Positions 1 to 8,031 of a DNA stretch of 64,000 nucleotides are shown in pieces (within the stretch, counting starts at the first letter, position 1; every line of letters begins with the position of its first letter). The stretch covers positions 1,364,001 through 1,428,000 of the forward strand of contig NZ_CP147520.1 of assembly GCF_037201975.1 (NCBI RefSeq), read 5' to 3'. The stretch is from Streptomyces sp. TG1A-60. GTDB taxonomy: Bacteria > Actinomycetota > Actinomycetes > Streptomycetales > Streptomycetaceae. The translations under genes and the position numbers were made by a program. Below the pieces are notes generated by a model. It searched no databases, was not told where the DNA came from, and saw nothing but the letters and a program-made list of their open reading frames with translations.

Positions 1-814
1 CGAGCGGTCCACGGGACGGCCAACTCCTCGATCAAATCACCGAGATGTGCACGGGACAATCCGCAGAAGGCAGGATGGGACAAGGCCGCACGGGCCGGGT
101 ATGGCGTCACAACCTCCCCAACCCGTGCGGCCTTGTCACGTCACGGCTGACCACGTCTCTGACGGACCGACTCGCAGGGCGATCATCAAGATCCACAGAA
201 GTCACGCGGGGCATCCAAACACCAGGTCGCCGACCACCGCCACCGCATTACGACTCGCCCACGACCACCTTTCGCGCGGACGATCATGCACGGGACAGCA
301 CTATGGCGTACCAAGTCGTAAGCGTCCTGCGGCCCTGCCGGAGCGGCCATCGCCGCCCGAGCGGAGCCGCCTCAGCAGTGGCCGAATGGCCGAGGCGCCC
401 GCGGGATCCCGCGAGGAAGGTGGGCGATGTCCGCTGCGGTCCTCCGCGCGCTGATACCGCTCGCCGTCCGGCAGGGCACCGACTCGAACGGCTCACCCAA
501 CGCCGACGGCGATGACCGCCCACGCAACGACTGTGTCCACTGCCTCGTGCGCGTCGGGCGGGCGCTGCATGGCCCGATATGACACCTGGAGACGTCAACG
601 CTCCAGGCCACTACCATGACGCGCAACTCGCACCGGCGTCGACCACCTGCGTTTCCGTGTCCGCCTCGCCGAGCCGGACCGGATGAACGCACCCGGACCG
701 ATCCTTCCCCCTTCCCCGCCGAGAGTGAGCCGCGCCGATCTGTCAGCACTCCGATGAAAAGCGTCAGCAGGAAGTCGCCGCCGCGTCCGACGCGACCGTA
801 CGCCCGAGCGGAGG
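1..814. other. Stretch without a recognised gene; contains a long inverted repeat
   Basis: I see no convincing coding region here. Open frames on both strands are arginine/proline-rich translations typical of shadow frames in GC-rich DNA and show no family motif. The one clear structure is the 16-bp inverted repeat near the left end, listed separately. The stretch lies downstream of the leftward MarR gene that follows, so it may hold that gene's 3' region and the remains of an older neighbour. Confidence 0.5.
79..137. terminator. 16-bp perfect inverted repeat, probable strong terminator
   Basis: The arms at 79-94 and 122-137 are exact reverse complements, with a 27-nt spacer. Such a GC-rich hairpin is a good intrinsic or bidirectional terminator in Streptomyces, where a U-tract is often absent. 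It could instead be the end of an old mobile element, but no transposase lies beside it. Function is inferred; the repeat is seen directly. Confidence 0.5.
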
Positions 815-1300
815 TCACCCGTTGGCGTCGCGGAGCGTGCGCAGGATGCGCTCCAGGTGGTGGCGGTCCTCGGAGGAGAGCGGTCCGGTGACGTGGCTGC
901 GGAGATGGGAGACGTGGGCGGTCAGGGCGCGGTCGAGCGCCTCGGCGCCCTTGTCGGTCAGTGCGGCGAGTGCGGCTCGCCGGTCGGCGGGGTCGGGGTC
1001 GCGGCGGATCAGCCCTTCCTTCGCCATGCGGTCGGCGAGCCGGGTGAAGCCGCCCGAGCTGAAGGACACGGCCTCCGCCAGGTCCGTCATGCGCAGCCGG
1101 TGCCCGGGTGTGCGGCCCAGCCGCAGCAGCACCTCGAACCAGGTGTCCGGGACTCCCAGGTCGCGGTGTACGACGGGCTTGAGGCGAGCGAACGCCTCCA
1201 CGAACAGGCCGTAGAGCGTCACGTCGTCGTCGTTCAGCAGTTGCTCGTCCACCCCAAGAGGATGACAGAAGGTCGCCAGCGGAAGAAGCTGCTGTTGCAA
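815..1300 (-). CDS. MarR-family transcriptional regulator
   Basis: This is a 161-residue winged-helix regulator of the MarR family, which usually binds palindromic operators as a dimer and is released by small ligands. The central region (residues about 50-110) has the helix-turn-helix and wing, with a DPADRRA wing motif typical of the family. The start is uncertain: TTG at 1300 gives the longest frame, while GTG at 1252 gives a protein starting V-D-E-Q-L-L; neither has a good ribosome binding site. It is divergent from the secreted protein at 1378. The short gap between them is full of repeats, so it probably controls both itself and its neighbours. Confidence 0.85.
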   Translation of the reverse strand: MQQQLLPLATFCHPLGVDEQLLNDDDVTLYGLFVEAFARLKPVVHRDLGVPDTWFEVLLRLGRTPGHRLRMTDLAEAVSFSSGGFTRLADRMAKEGLIRRDPDPADRRAALAALTDKGAEALDRALTAHVSHLRSHVTGPLSSEDRHHLERILRTLRDANG

Positions 1301-1340
1301 TATCTATACCTGCAGATATATTGTCTGCGTCGGCAGATAC
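1301..1340. promoter_or_regulatory. Probable MarR operator between divergent genes
   Basis: The 77-bp gap between the MarR gene and the secreted protein is unusually AT-rich. It contains TATCT(1301-1305)...AGATA(1314-1318) and the inverted repeat TCTGC-GTCG-GCAGA at 1324-1337. GCAGATA also occurs twice as a direct repeat (1312 and 1333). This is a typical layout for an autoregulatory MarR operator. Binding is inferred from position and symmetry only. Confidence 0.5.
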
Positions 1341-1377
1341 TTTTCTCTGTACGCCCCCACAGATGTGGAGCCCGATC

Positions 1378-1881
1378 ATGCGCAAGCGCATCCTCCCCGC
1401 GTTCGGTGTCGCCGCCGCCACGGCCGGCGCCCTCACCCTCGGCCTGTCCCTGGCGCCCGCTTCGGCGGACGCCGCTCCCGTCTCGCACGGGCATCGCACG
1501 ATCACCATCGAGGCCGTCGAGAAGGGCACCGCGGTCAACATGGTCGACGTCGCCCCGGCCGACTCCGCCCTCGGCGACCAGCTGATCGGGACCGGCGACC
1601 TCATCGGCCGCGACGGCCGCAAGCTGGGCAGCAGCAGCTTCGTCGGCGTCTCCACCGACGCCGAGCCGCGCACCGCCGAGCTGCTGACCTTCGTCTACGA
1701 GCTGCCCGGCGGCAAGATCACCACGGCCGGCACGGCGAAGCTCTCCGCCTCCGGACCCGTCTTCGACGAGCGGTTCGCCGTCACGGGCGGCACCGGCAAG
1801 TACAAGAACGCCTCCGGAGAGGTACGCGTCCTGCAGGAGACGGTGGAGCGGGCGAAGGTCACCTTCGAGATCCAGCGCTGA
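1378..1881 (+). CDS. Secreted allene-oxide-cyclase-like barrel protein
   Basis: A 167-residue protein starting at ATG 1378, just after a low-GC promoter region. Residues 1-33 form a Sec signal peptide (M-R-K-R, a hydrophobic core, then an A-S-A-D-A type cleavage site). The mature part has the pattern of the allene oxide cyclase/dirigent-like beta-barrel, including a late V-T-G-G-T-G-K-Y motif (about residues 137-144) seen in plant and bacterial members. No enzymatic activity can be claimed. It is divergent from a MarR gene and 41 bp upstream of a reductase gene on the same strand, so the two may be co-transcribed as a MarR-controlled stress or detoxification unit. Confidence 0.6.
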   Translation: MRKRILPAFGVAAATAGALTLGLSLAPASADAAPVSHGHRTITIEAVEKGTAVNMVDVAPADSALGDQLIGTGDLIGRDGRKLGSSSFVGVSTDAEPRTAELLTFVYELPGGKITTAGTAKLSASGPVFDERFAVTGGTGKYKNASGEVRVLQETVERAKVTFEIQR

Positions 1882-1922
1882 CCACACCCACGCATACGAA
1901 ACGAGCACGAACGGAGTCACCC

Positions 1923-2576
1923 GTGAAGATCCTCCTGATCGGCGCCACCGGCATGATCGGCTCCCGCATCACGGCGGAAGCGCTCGGCCGCGGCCACGAG
2001 GTCACCGCCGCCACCCGCTCGGGCCGTGCGGACGGCCTGCCGGAGCACCGGGCGCTGACCGTCCTCGCCGTGGACGCCACCGCGCCGGGCAAGGTCGCCC
2101 AGGCCGCCGCCGCACACGACGCCGTCATCTCCGCCGTCTCCCCGCCCCGCGACGGCTCCGACCCGACCGCCCCGCTGCTGGCGACGTACAAGTCCCTGGT
2201 CGAGGGGCTGCGCACAGCGGGCGTACACCGCCTGCTGGTGGTCGGAGGGGCGGGCAGTCTGAAGACCGCCTCGGGCCAGGACCGGGTCGACACCCCAGAC
2301 TTCCCCGTGATGTACAAGGCCGAAGCGCTCGCCCAGCGCGAGGTGCTGCGCCTGCTGCGCGCCGAGGTGGGCGACGACCTGGACTGGACGTACGTCTCCC
2401 CGGCCGACGAGATCGCCCCCGGCGAGCGCACCGGCACCTTCCGCCTCGGCGGCGACGACCTGCTGTTCGCCGAGGACGGCACCAGCTTCATCAGTGCCGA
2501 GGACTACGCGGTCGCCCTGGTCGACGAGGCCGAGAAGAGCACGGCGCTCCGCCGCCGCATCACCGTCGCGTACTGA
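1923..2576 (+). CDS. NAD(P)-binding Rossmann-fold reductase (atypical SDR)
   Basis: A 217-residue protein starting at GTG 1923. The N-terminus shows the nucleotide-binding motif G-A-T-G-M-I-G (residues 7-13) of the NmrA/RmlD-like atypical short-chain dehydrogenases. A central V-V-G-G-A-G-S-L stretch and the Y-V-S-P-A-D segment complete the fold. There is no obvious S-x(n)-YxxxK catalytic set, so it may be an NAD(P)-sensing or quinone/epimerase-like enzyme. It sits directly after the secreted barrel gene and is followed by a hairpin terminator, suggesting a two-gene transcript. Confidence 0.75.
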   Translation: MKILLIGATGMIGSRITAEALGRGHEVTAATRSGRADGLPEHRALTVLAVDATAPGKVAQAAAAHDAVISAVSPPRDGSDPTAPLLATYKSLVEGLRTAGVHRLLVVGGAGSLKTASGQDRVDTPDFPVMYKAEALAQREVLRLLRAEVGDDLDWTYVSPADEIAPGERTGTFRLGGDDLLFAEDGTSFISAEDYAVALVDEAEKSTALRRRITVAY

Positions 2577-2604
2577 CGGACGTCTCTCGATCGAGGGCGT
2601 CCGT
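2576..2604 (+). terminator. Hairpin terminator after the reductase gene
   Basis: ACGGACG (2576-2582) pairs with CGTCCGT (2598-2604), and the loop contains the self-complementary CTCGATCGAG (2586-2595), followed by TTTC. The left arm begins at the last base of the reductase stop codon. The position and strong stem fit an intrinsic terminator. Confidence 0.6.
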
Positions 2605-2766
2605 TTCGACGTCAGACCGACCGACAGCGCAAGGGCGAGGCGAGCAAGGCTTCAGATCTTCCGCTTCGCGGCTGTCCGTGCACCTGGGCAGTGTGCTCTG
2701 GCAGTCCGTGACTGACGTGTTCCGGCGCGGCGACCGCCCCAATGCCGCACGAGGCATGATCGGTGG

Positions 2767-3297
2767 ATGCATGGTGTGGAGGACCAGTTGGGCGGTGGGA
2801 ACATGGAAGAGCCGGCGGAGATCGCGTCGCCGAAGGAGGCCGCGGACAATGCGCTGGTGCTGGCGTTCGGGCGGTTGCAGGGAGCGGCGAACCGGCTGGA
2901 GTACATCCTCGGGCGGTCGCTGGAGCTGGAGTGCGGCATCAGTCATCTGATGTTCGAGGTGCTGCTCATCCTCGGGCGGGCAGGCGATCCCGGGCTGCCG
3001 ATGCGGGCCATCGCCCAGGAGCAGGTGCTGACCACAGGCGGGGCGACCCGTCTGGTGGACCGGATGGAGGCAGCCGGACTGGTGGAGCGCGCCGAGGATC
3101 CCGGTGACAGGCGCGGGCGGCTGGTACGACTGACCCGGTTGGGGGAGGAGACCACCGTGCGGGCGTCCCGGGTACACGTGGAGAACATCCGCCGTTACTT
3201 CCTGGCACCGCTGCCGCCCGAGGACCGGGAGCGGTTCGCCGAGGACCTGCGGATCCTGAGCCACTCCGCACGGGACGAGCTGCCCCGCCTGCCCTGA
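2767..3297 (+). CDS. MarR-family transcriptional regulator (second)
   Basis: A 176-residue MarR-type winged-helix protein, distinct from the one at 815. The DNA-binding region (about residues 60-125) includes M-R-A-I-A-Q-E-Q-V-L-T-T-G-G-A-T-R-L-V-D-R and the wing E-D-P-G-D-R-R-G-R. ATG 2767 gives the full frame. An internal ATG at 2803, preceded by a GGTGGG run, would remove 12 residues and is also plausible. It precedes the DsbA-like/MBL/SnoaL gene set on the same strand. A perfect 12-bp palindrome lies in the gap before that set, so it is a good candidate for its regulator. Confidence 0.85.
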   Translation: MHGVEDQLGGGNMEEPAEIASPKEAADNALVLAFGRLQGAANRLEYILGRSLELECGISHLMFEVLLILGRAGDPGLPMRAIAQEQVLTTGGATRLVDRMEAAGLVERAEDPGDRRGRLVRLTRLGEETTVRASRVHVENIRRYFLAPLPPEDRERFAEDLRILSHSARDELPRLP

Positions 3298-3382
3298 ACG
3301 GCCCCTCCGGGCTGCGGCCGCGCGGCTTCACCTATGCACTGACAGCGAGATTGCCGGTTTAGCTGCCACCACAAGGGAATAT

Positions 3383-3394
3383 CTGACTAGTCAG
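3383..3394. promoter_or_regulatory. 12-bp perfect palindrome, candidate operator
   Basis: CTGACTAGTCAG is its own reverse complement and lies about 80 bp upstream of the thioredoxin-fold gene, in a locally AT-rich patch suitable for a promoter. MarR and TetR proteins bind sites of this size; the MarR gene just upstream is the obvious candidate. No binding evidence exists here. Confidence 0.45.
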
Positions 3395-3474
3395 TTACTG
3401 TTCTCTCAGACGAACCGCTCGCACCAGCGGGCGCCACACCTTTGCCGGGACCTTCGATGAAGTTCGGACCTTCG

Positions 3475-4101
3475 ATGAAGCTCGTCTACGTCTTCGACGC
3501 CTACTGCGGCTGGTCGCACGGGTTCTCCGGAACTCTGCGCGAGGTCGTCTCCCGTCATCCCGCGCTGCCGGTCGAGGTGGTCTCCGGCGGTCTGTTCACC
3601 GGGCCACGCCGGGTACCCATCCGCGAGTTCGGCTACGTCCAGGGCGCCAACGCCCAGATCGCAGAGCAGACCGGCGCCGAGTTCGGCGAGAGCTATGAGC
3701 GGCTGATCGCCGACGGGTCGTTCGTGATGGACTCCGAGGCCGCCGCGCGCGGCGTCGCCGCCCTGCGCCGGGCGGCCCCCGACCGTGCGGCGGAACTGGC
3801 CTGCGCCCTCCAGCGGGCCTTCTACGTCGACGGCCTCAGCCTCTCCTCCCCCGCGACCTACCGGAAGGTCGCCGAGGAGGCCGGTCTGGACGCCGACGCC
3901 GTCGTCGCCGCCTTCGACGCGCCCGAGGCCCACAACACGGCGACGGACGACTTCCACCGCTCCGCCGAACTGGGCGTCACCGGTTTCCCCACCCTGCTCG
4001 CCGTCGACGGCGACCGAGTCGCCGCCCTGGCACATGGCCACGCCACCGCCGACGAGATCGACCGGCGACTGGCCGCCCTGACCACCGCCCCCACCCACTG
4101 A
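3475..4101 (+). CDS. DsbA-family thioredoxin-fold protein (FrnE/HCCA-isomerase-like)
   Basis: A 208-residue protein if it starts at ATG 3475 (M-K-L-V-Y-V-F-D-A-Y). The fold is DsbA-like, with an inserted helical domain. The active-site position reads C-G-W-S (residues 11-14), so it has a single cysteine where DsbA has CxxC, and the cis-proline loop is G-F-P-T. Such proteins act as disulfide isomerases, glutathione-dependent isomerases or polyketide-modifying oxidoreductases; the substrate is unknown. The start is ambiguous because an 18-bp tandem duplication repeats the start region, offering ATG 3457 and ATG 3475. It is followed after 27 bp by the MBL-fold gene with a clear GGAGG site. Confidence 0.75.
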   Translation: MKLVYVFDAYCGWSHGFSGTLREVVSRHPALPVEVVSGGLFTGPRRVPIREFGYVQGANAQIAEQTGAEFGESYERLIADGSFVMDSEAAARGVAALRRAAPDRAAELACALQRAFYVDGLSLSSPATYRKVAEEAGLDADAVVAAFDAPEAHNTATDDFHRSAELGVTGFPTLLAVDGDRVAALAHGHATADEIDRRLAALTTAPTH

Positions 4102-4128
4102 ATTTCCATCCCCTTCAGGAGGCCCCCC

Positions 4129-4935
4129 ATGAGCACCCTCTCCTTCAAGATCTTCGACCTCGACTTCCCCGCCGGCAGCAAGAACAAGACCGCCACGCTC
4201 GTCACCGGTGAGCAGGAGGCGCTGCTGGTCGACGCCGCCTTCACCCGCGCCGACGGCCACCGCCTCGCCGCCGAGATCCTCGACTCCGGCAAGAAGCTGA
4301 CCACCGTGTTCGTCAGCCACGGCGACCCCGACTTCTACTTCGGCGCCGAGATCCTCGCCGACAACTTCCCCGACGCGACCTTCGTCGCCACCCCGATCGT
4401 CATCGAGCACATCCAGCACTCCTACGAGGGCAAGCTCAAGGCATGGGAGGCCGTCGGCCCGAACCTGCCCACCCGCCTGGTCGACCTCACCCCGCTGACC
4501 GGCGACCTCACCCTCGAAGGCCACCGCTTCGAGCTCAAGGGCGGCCCGACCGGCCTGCCCGACCGCCACTACCTGTGGCAGGCCGAGCACCGCGCCCTCC
4601 TCGGAGGCGTCCTGCTCTTCCAGCAGGAGCACGTCTGGGTCGCCGACACCCCCACCCCCGAGCACCGCTCCGTCTGGATCGGGCTGCTGGACGAGATGGC
4701 CTCCCTCCAGCCGGAGCTGGTCGTCCCCGGCCACCGCCTGCCCGGCACGGCGGCCGACGCCTCAGCCATCACCGCCACCCGCGACTACCTCGTCGCCTTC
4801 GAGGAGGAGCTCGCCAAGGCGGCCGACGGCGCCGCGCTGACCGAGGCGCTCGTCAAGCGCTACCCCGACAACGGCATGCTCATCGCCGCCCAGCTCGGGG
4901 CGAAGGTCGCCAAGGGCGAGATGAAGTGGGGCTGA
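4129..4935 (+). CDS. MBL-fold metallo-hydrolase, cytoplasmic
   Basis: A 268-residue protein of the metallo-beta-lactamase superfamily with no signal peptide and a good GGAGG site upstream. The metal motif is present in a reduced form, S-H-G-D-P-D-F-Y-F-G (H64, D66, D68), in place of the usual HxHxDH. Later ligands are suggested by the V-A-D-T-P-T-P and V-P-G-H-R-L-P segments. The substrate is unknown; relatives annotated as SoxH-like or lactonase-like hydrolases are common. It is a close paralogue of the Tat-exported protein at 5763, and the two align over nearly their whole length. The stop is followed 5 bp later by the SnoaL-like gene, indicating an operon. Confidence 0.8.
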   Translation: MSTLSFKIFDLDFPAGSKNKTATLVTGEQEALLVDAAFTRADGHRLAAEILDSGKKLTTVFVSHGDPDFYFGAEILADNFPDATFVATPIVIEHIQHSYEGKLKAWEAVGPNLPTRLVDLTPLTGDLTLEGHRFELKGGPTGLPDRHYLWQAEHRALLGGVLLFQQEHVWVADTPTPEHRSVWIGLLDEMASLQPELVVPGHRLPGTAADASAITATRDYLVAFEEELAKAADGAALTEALVKRYPDNGMLIAAQLGAKVAKGEMKWG

Positions 4936-4940
4936 GTGTC

Positions 4941-5360
4941 ATGACGTACGAGCACACCGACTTCGCGACCTCCACCGCCCCGGCCGACGTGGTCCGCCGC
5001 CAGTACCTGGCCTCCGCGGCCGGCGACCTGGAGGCCCTGCGCGCCACCCTCGCCCCCGACGTGGAGTGGACCGAGATGGCCGGCTTCCCCCTCGCCGGCA
5101 CCTACCGCACCCCCGACGGGGTCACCTCCCACGTCATGGAGCCGCTGGGCAAGGAGTGGGACGGCTGGACCGCGCACGACGACACCTATGTCGTCGAAGG
5201 GGAGAACGTCGTCGTCCTCGCCCGCTACACCGCGACCAACAAGGCCACCGGCAAGCCGATCGACGTGCGCGTCGCCCACCACTTCCTGGTCCGCGGCGGC
5301 CTCATCGTCCGCTTCGAGCAGTTCACCGACACCGCCAAGGTTCGCGACGCCATGACGTAG
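4941..5360 (+). CDS. SnoaL-like / NTF2-fold protein
   Basis: A 139-residue protein starting at ATG 4941, 5 bp after the MBL gene, so translation is probably coupled. It has the cone-shaped alpha+beta NTF2/SnoaL-like pattern: an N-terminal helix pair (V-V-R-R-Q-Y-L-A-S-A-A-G-D-L-E-A-L), a W-T-E-M strand, and the conserved C-terminal G-L-I-V-R-F-E-Q-F-T-D-T motif. Members act as ketosteroid-isomerase-like enzymes, cyclases or ligand-binding proteins. A specific reaction cannot be assigned. Its operon partners are an MBL-fold hydrolase and a thioredoxin-fold protein. Confidence 0.75.
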   Translation: MTYEHTDFATSTAPADVVRRQYLASAAGDLEALRATLAPDVEWTEMAGFPLAGTYRTPDGVTSHVMEPLGKEWDGWTAHDDTYVVEGENVVVLARYTATNKATGKPIDVRVAHHFLVRGGLIVRFEQFTDTAKVRDAMT

Positions 5361-5403
5361 TCGTGGCAGCGCCTCACAGACGAACTCACACACCGGGAAG
5401 ACG

Positions 5404-5697
5404 GTGAGGTCCACCGTCGGCAACGGCACCGTCTTCCTCAACACCTCCGCCGCCGATGTCAGCGGCCCGCTCGACGGAACCGTCGCCGGGACGGCGACAG
5501 GCACGGCGGAGAAACACGCCCGCACGTCGCCGGAATCACTCCCCGGCGCCTTCCCGGTCCGGCCGACGGGGGCAGCCGGGACCGACCGTCGCCGTGCGCT
5601 GAACGTCGCCACCGCGATCAACCACGCCCTCCGGACGTACGTGCACCCGGAGGCGCTGGTGGCCGTACCGCACACCAGCACCACCGCGAAAACGTGA
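5404..5697 (+). CDS. Possible small protein of unknown function or gene remnant
   Basis: A 97-codon frame starting at GTG 5404 fills most of the gap between the SnoaL-like gene and the Tat-exported MBL gene. Its third codon positions are almost all G or C, as expected for a real Streptomyces gene. However, the product (rich in T, A and G, with a stretch A-I-N-H-A-L-R-T-Y-V-H-P near the end) matches no family I recognise, and no clear ribosome binding site precedes it. It may be a small gene, the tail of a decayed gene or a chance frame. Confidence 0.25.
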   Translation: MRSTVGNGTVFLNTSAADVSGPLDGTVAGTATGTAEKHARTSPESLPGAFPVRPTGAAGTDRRRALNVATAINHALRTYVHPEALVAVPHTSTTAKT

Positions 5698-5762
5698 GAG
5701 GCCGACACGCGGCACCTTCTCCCGTGCACCCCCACACCCACCATCAACAGGGAGCAACAGAC

Positions 5763-6710
5763 ATGCCCATGAACAGGCGTCACTTCCTCGCGGCAGGCTC
5801 GCTCACGGCCACCGGCATCGGCCTGGGCCTCACCCCTGCCAGCGCGTCGGCCACCCCGCTCGCCGACGGACACGGAGCCCGACAGCACAAGGAAAAGCAC
5901 CCCGGGGGCACGCTCGACTTCAAGGTCCTGGACCTGGACTTCCCGGTCGGCAGCAAGAACAAGACGGCCACTCTGGTCACGGGCGAGCGTGAGGCGCTGC
6001 TGGTCGACACCGGTTTCACCCGGGCCGACGGGTACCGGCTGGTGGCCGAGGTACTGGACTCGGGCAAGAAGCTGACCACCGTGTTCATCAGCGCCGGCGA
6101 CCCGGACTACTACTTCGGCGCCGAGGTCCTGGCCGACGCCTTCCCCGACGCCAGGTTCGTCGCCACCCGGCCGGTCATCAAGCACATACGGCGCACCTTC
6201 GAGAGCAAGCTCAAGACGTGGGCCGACCTCGGGGCCAACCTGCCCACCCGCCTGGTGCAGATCAAGCCTGTGACCCGTGGCCTCACCCTGGAAGGGCACC
6301 GCCTCGAACTCAAGGGCGGATCGGCCCTTCTGCCGGACCGCCACTACCTGTGGCAGCCGGAGCAGCGCGCGATCCTCGGCGGGGTGCTGCTGTTCCAGAA
6401 GCAGCATGTGTGGGTCGCGGACACCCCGACCCCCGAGATCCGTGCTGCCTGGATCAAGCTGCTGGACGAGATGGCCGCCCTCGACCCGGCGCTGGTCGTG
6501 CCCGGTCACCGCCTGCCCGACACTCCCGCGGACTCCTCCGCCATCACCGCCACCCGCGAGTACCTGCTCACCTTCGAGGAGGAACTGGCCAAGGCCGCCG
6601 ACGGCGCCGCGCTGACCGCGGCGCTCGTCAAGCGCTACCCGGACTACGGCATGGTCATCGCCGCCGAGATCGGTGCGAAGGTCGCCATGGGCGAGATGAC
6701 CTGGGAGTGA
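5763..6710 (+). CDS. Tat-exported MBL-fold protein lacking the first metal histidine
   Basis: A 315-residue paralogue of the protein at 4129, with an added N-terminal twin-arginine signal (M-N-R-R-H-F-L-A-A-G, then a hydrophobic stretch ending A-S-A-S-A). It is probably exported folded across the membrane. The region matching the metal motif reads S-A-G-D-P-D-Y-Y-F-G: the histidine of the cytoplasmic copy is alanine here (A111), while both aspartates remain. It may therefore bind metal differently, or act as a binding rather than catalytic protein. ATG 5763 was chosen because it starts the Tat signal and follows a GGGAG site. The duplication with divergence in location and active site is unusual. 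Confidence 0.75.
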   Translation: MPMNRRHFLAAGSLTATGIGLGLTPASASATPLADGHGARQHKEKHPGGTLDFKVLDLDFPVGSKNKTATLVTGEREALLVDTGFTRADGYRLVAEVLDSGKKLTTVFISAGDPDYYFGAEVLADAFPDARFVATRPVIKHIRRTFESKLKTWADLGANLPTRLVQIKPVTRGLTLEGHRLELKGGSALLPDRHYLWQPEQRAILGGVLLFQKQHVWVADTPTPEIRAAWIKLLDEMAALDPALVVPGHRLPDTPADSSAITATREYLLTFEEELAKAADGAALTAALVKRYPDYGMVIAAEIGAKVAMGEMTWE

Positions 6711-6916
6711 CGACTGCGAAGTACCGGAACACCGGCTTCGCGGTGCCCCTCGGCCGACTTCGTCAGGAGACGTCAGCCGGGGGGCACGCCGAAGTGCCGC
6801 TGCCACACGACGAGCGGGTGTCCGGTCAACTGGCCGCCCGGCATGGCCGGCCGGGCGATGGCGACCTGGACCGGCTGCAGCGGTCGGGCCGGCGAGGTAC
6901 AGGCCGGCGCCGATTC

Positions 6917-7558
6917 TCAGTTGGTCCAGACGACCGGGCTGTCGCGGTACGCGTCGCCCTCGTCGAACGAGGCGCCGGTGATGGGCGAGCTTTTCGTGGC
7001 GCTGAGCGCGCAGGTCTCGTACGACGCACCCTTGGTGGTGAACTCGGTGGGCGCGCTCTCGCGGTCGCACTTGCCCGGGATGTCACCGAACAGTACGACG
7101 CCCGTCCCGGCGCCACCTTCCAGCACACCGTCCAGCTTCAGGGACGCGTAGGACAGGTCGGTGCCGCCGACGTTCTCCACCTTCATCTTGATGAAGTAGG
7201 GCGTCATTCCCTTCGCCTTCTCACCGAAGGCGGCCATGTCGGCCTCGGCGCCCTTCTCGATCGCCGTGACGGTTACGGCGATGGTGCCCTTCTTCTCGCT
7301 CGTGTACTCGAAGGGCAGGACAGCCCTGTCGCCGACCTTGAGTTCCGTGCCCGGCGCGGTGACGTCACCCTCGGCCGACGCGGCACTGTCGTCGCCGCTG
7401 TCGGCAGTCGGGCTCTCGCTGCTCGGCGCGGACGAGGCCGGGGCTGACGCCGTCGGCGAATCCTGCGCCACCGGCCCTCCCTCGTCGTCGGCGCAGGCCG
7501 AAAGCCCGAGCCCCATGGTGGCCAGAGCAGCCGCGAACACGATACGTCCCTTGTGCAC
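6917..7558 (-). CDS. Secreted lipoprotein, DUF4352-like
   Basis: A 213-residue protein with a lipoprotein signal: positive N-terminus (H-K-G-R), hydrophobic core and lipobox L-S-A-C with C22 as the lipidated residue. Residues about 30-66 form a Ser/Ala/Asp-rich linker that spaces the domain from the membrane. Residues 70-213 resemble the immunoglobulin-like DUF4352 fold found in actinobacterial surface lipoproteins, including Y-F-I-K-M-K-V-E-N-V-G and two cysteines in the C-terminal part that may pair. The function is unknown. It is transcribed alone and leftward, with no partner genes beside it. Confidence 0.75.
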   Translation of the reverse strand: MHKGRIVFAAALATMGLGLSACADDEGGPVAQDSPTASAPASSAPSSESPTADSGDDSAASAEGDVTAPGTELKVGDRAVLPFEYTSEKKGTIAVTVTAIEKGAEADMAAFGEKAKGMTPYFIKMKVENVGGTDLSYASLKLDGVLEGGAGTGVVLFGDIPGKCDRESAPTEFTTKGASYETCALSATKSSPITGASFDEGDAYRDSPVVWTN

Positions 7559-7689
7559 TTACTACTACCTCACTGCTAACGAGAGCTGTCCGATACGGCA
7601 GCTTGGAACAGTCGATGGTTTCGAGAAATGACCGACCACACAGCCGGACATGCCAGAGCGTATTCCGGCCCGGTGGCGAAGTGTGACGG

Positions 7690-8031
7690 TCATTTGCCCC
7701 ACACCGGAGTGCGCGCAGGCCCCGACCGGATGCGCTCTCGACCGGGCGGCCGGATCAGGTGACGTAGGACGTGCCGGGCGCGCACGTGGAACATGCTCCG
7801 CGTGCGCGTGTAGACGGCGATGCTGTCCGCGTCCTCCAGCCACAGCTCGGCGTGGCGGTCCTCGACGACCACCAGCCGCTCGTCGTACATCCAGAAGCCG
7901 TGGCCCGGGGCGAGCTTCAGTGAAGCGGAGAACGGCACGACGGCCAGCTCCACGGTGTGCAACCCGATGACGCCGATAAGCCGGTCAAGCTGGGCGGCGA
8001 ACACGGCCTGCGGGCTTCTACGACTGGGCAA
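7690..8031 (-). pseudogene. Fragment of an XRE/DUF5753 regulator
   Basis: Residues 8-75 of this frame match the C-terminal DUF5753 domain of actinobacterial XRE regulators (A-A-Q-L-D-R-L-I-G-V-I-G, V-E-L-A-V-V-P-F-S-A-S, F-W-M-Y-D-E-R-L-V-V-V-E, A-E-L-W-L-E-D). The whole N-terminal helix-turn-helix half is missing, and the sequence loses similarity after Y-T-R-T, where an arginine-rich shifted frame begins. It is therefore a broken remnant rather than a working regulator. No partner DUF397 gene is visible next to it. Confidence 0.65.
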
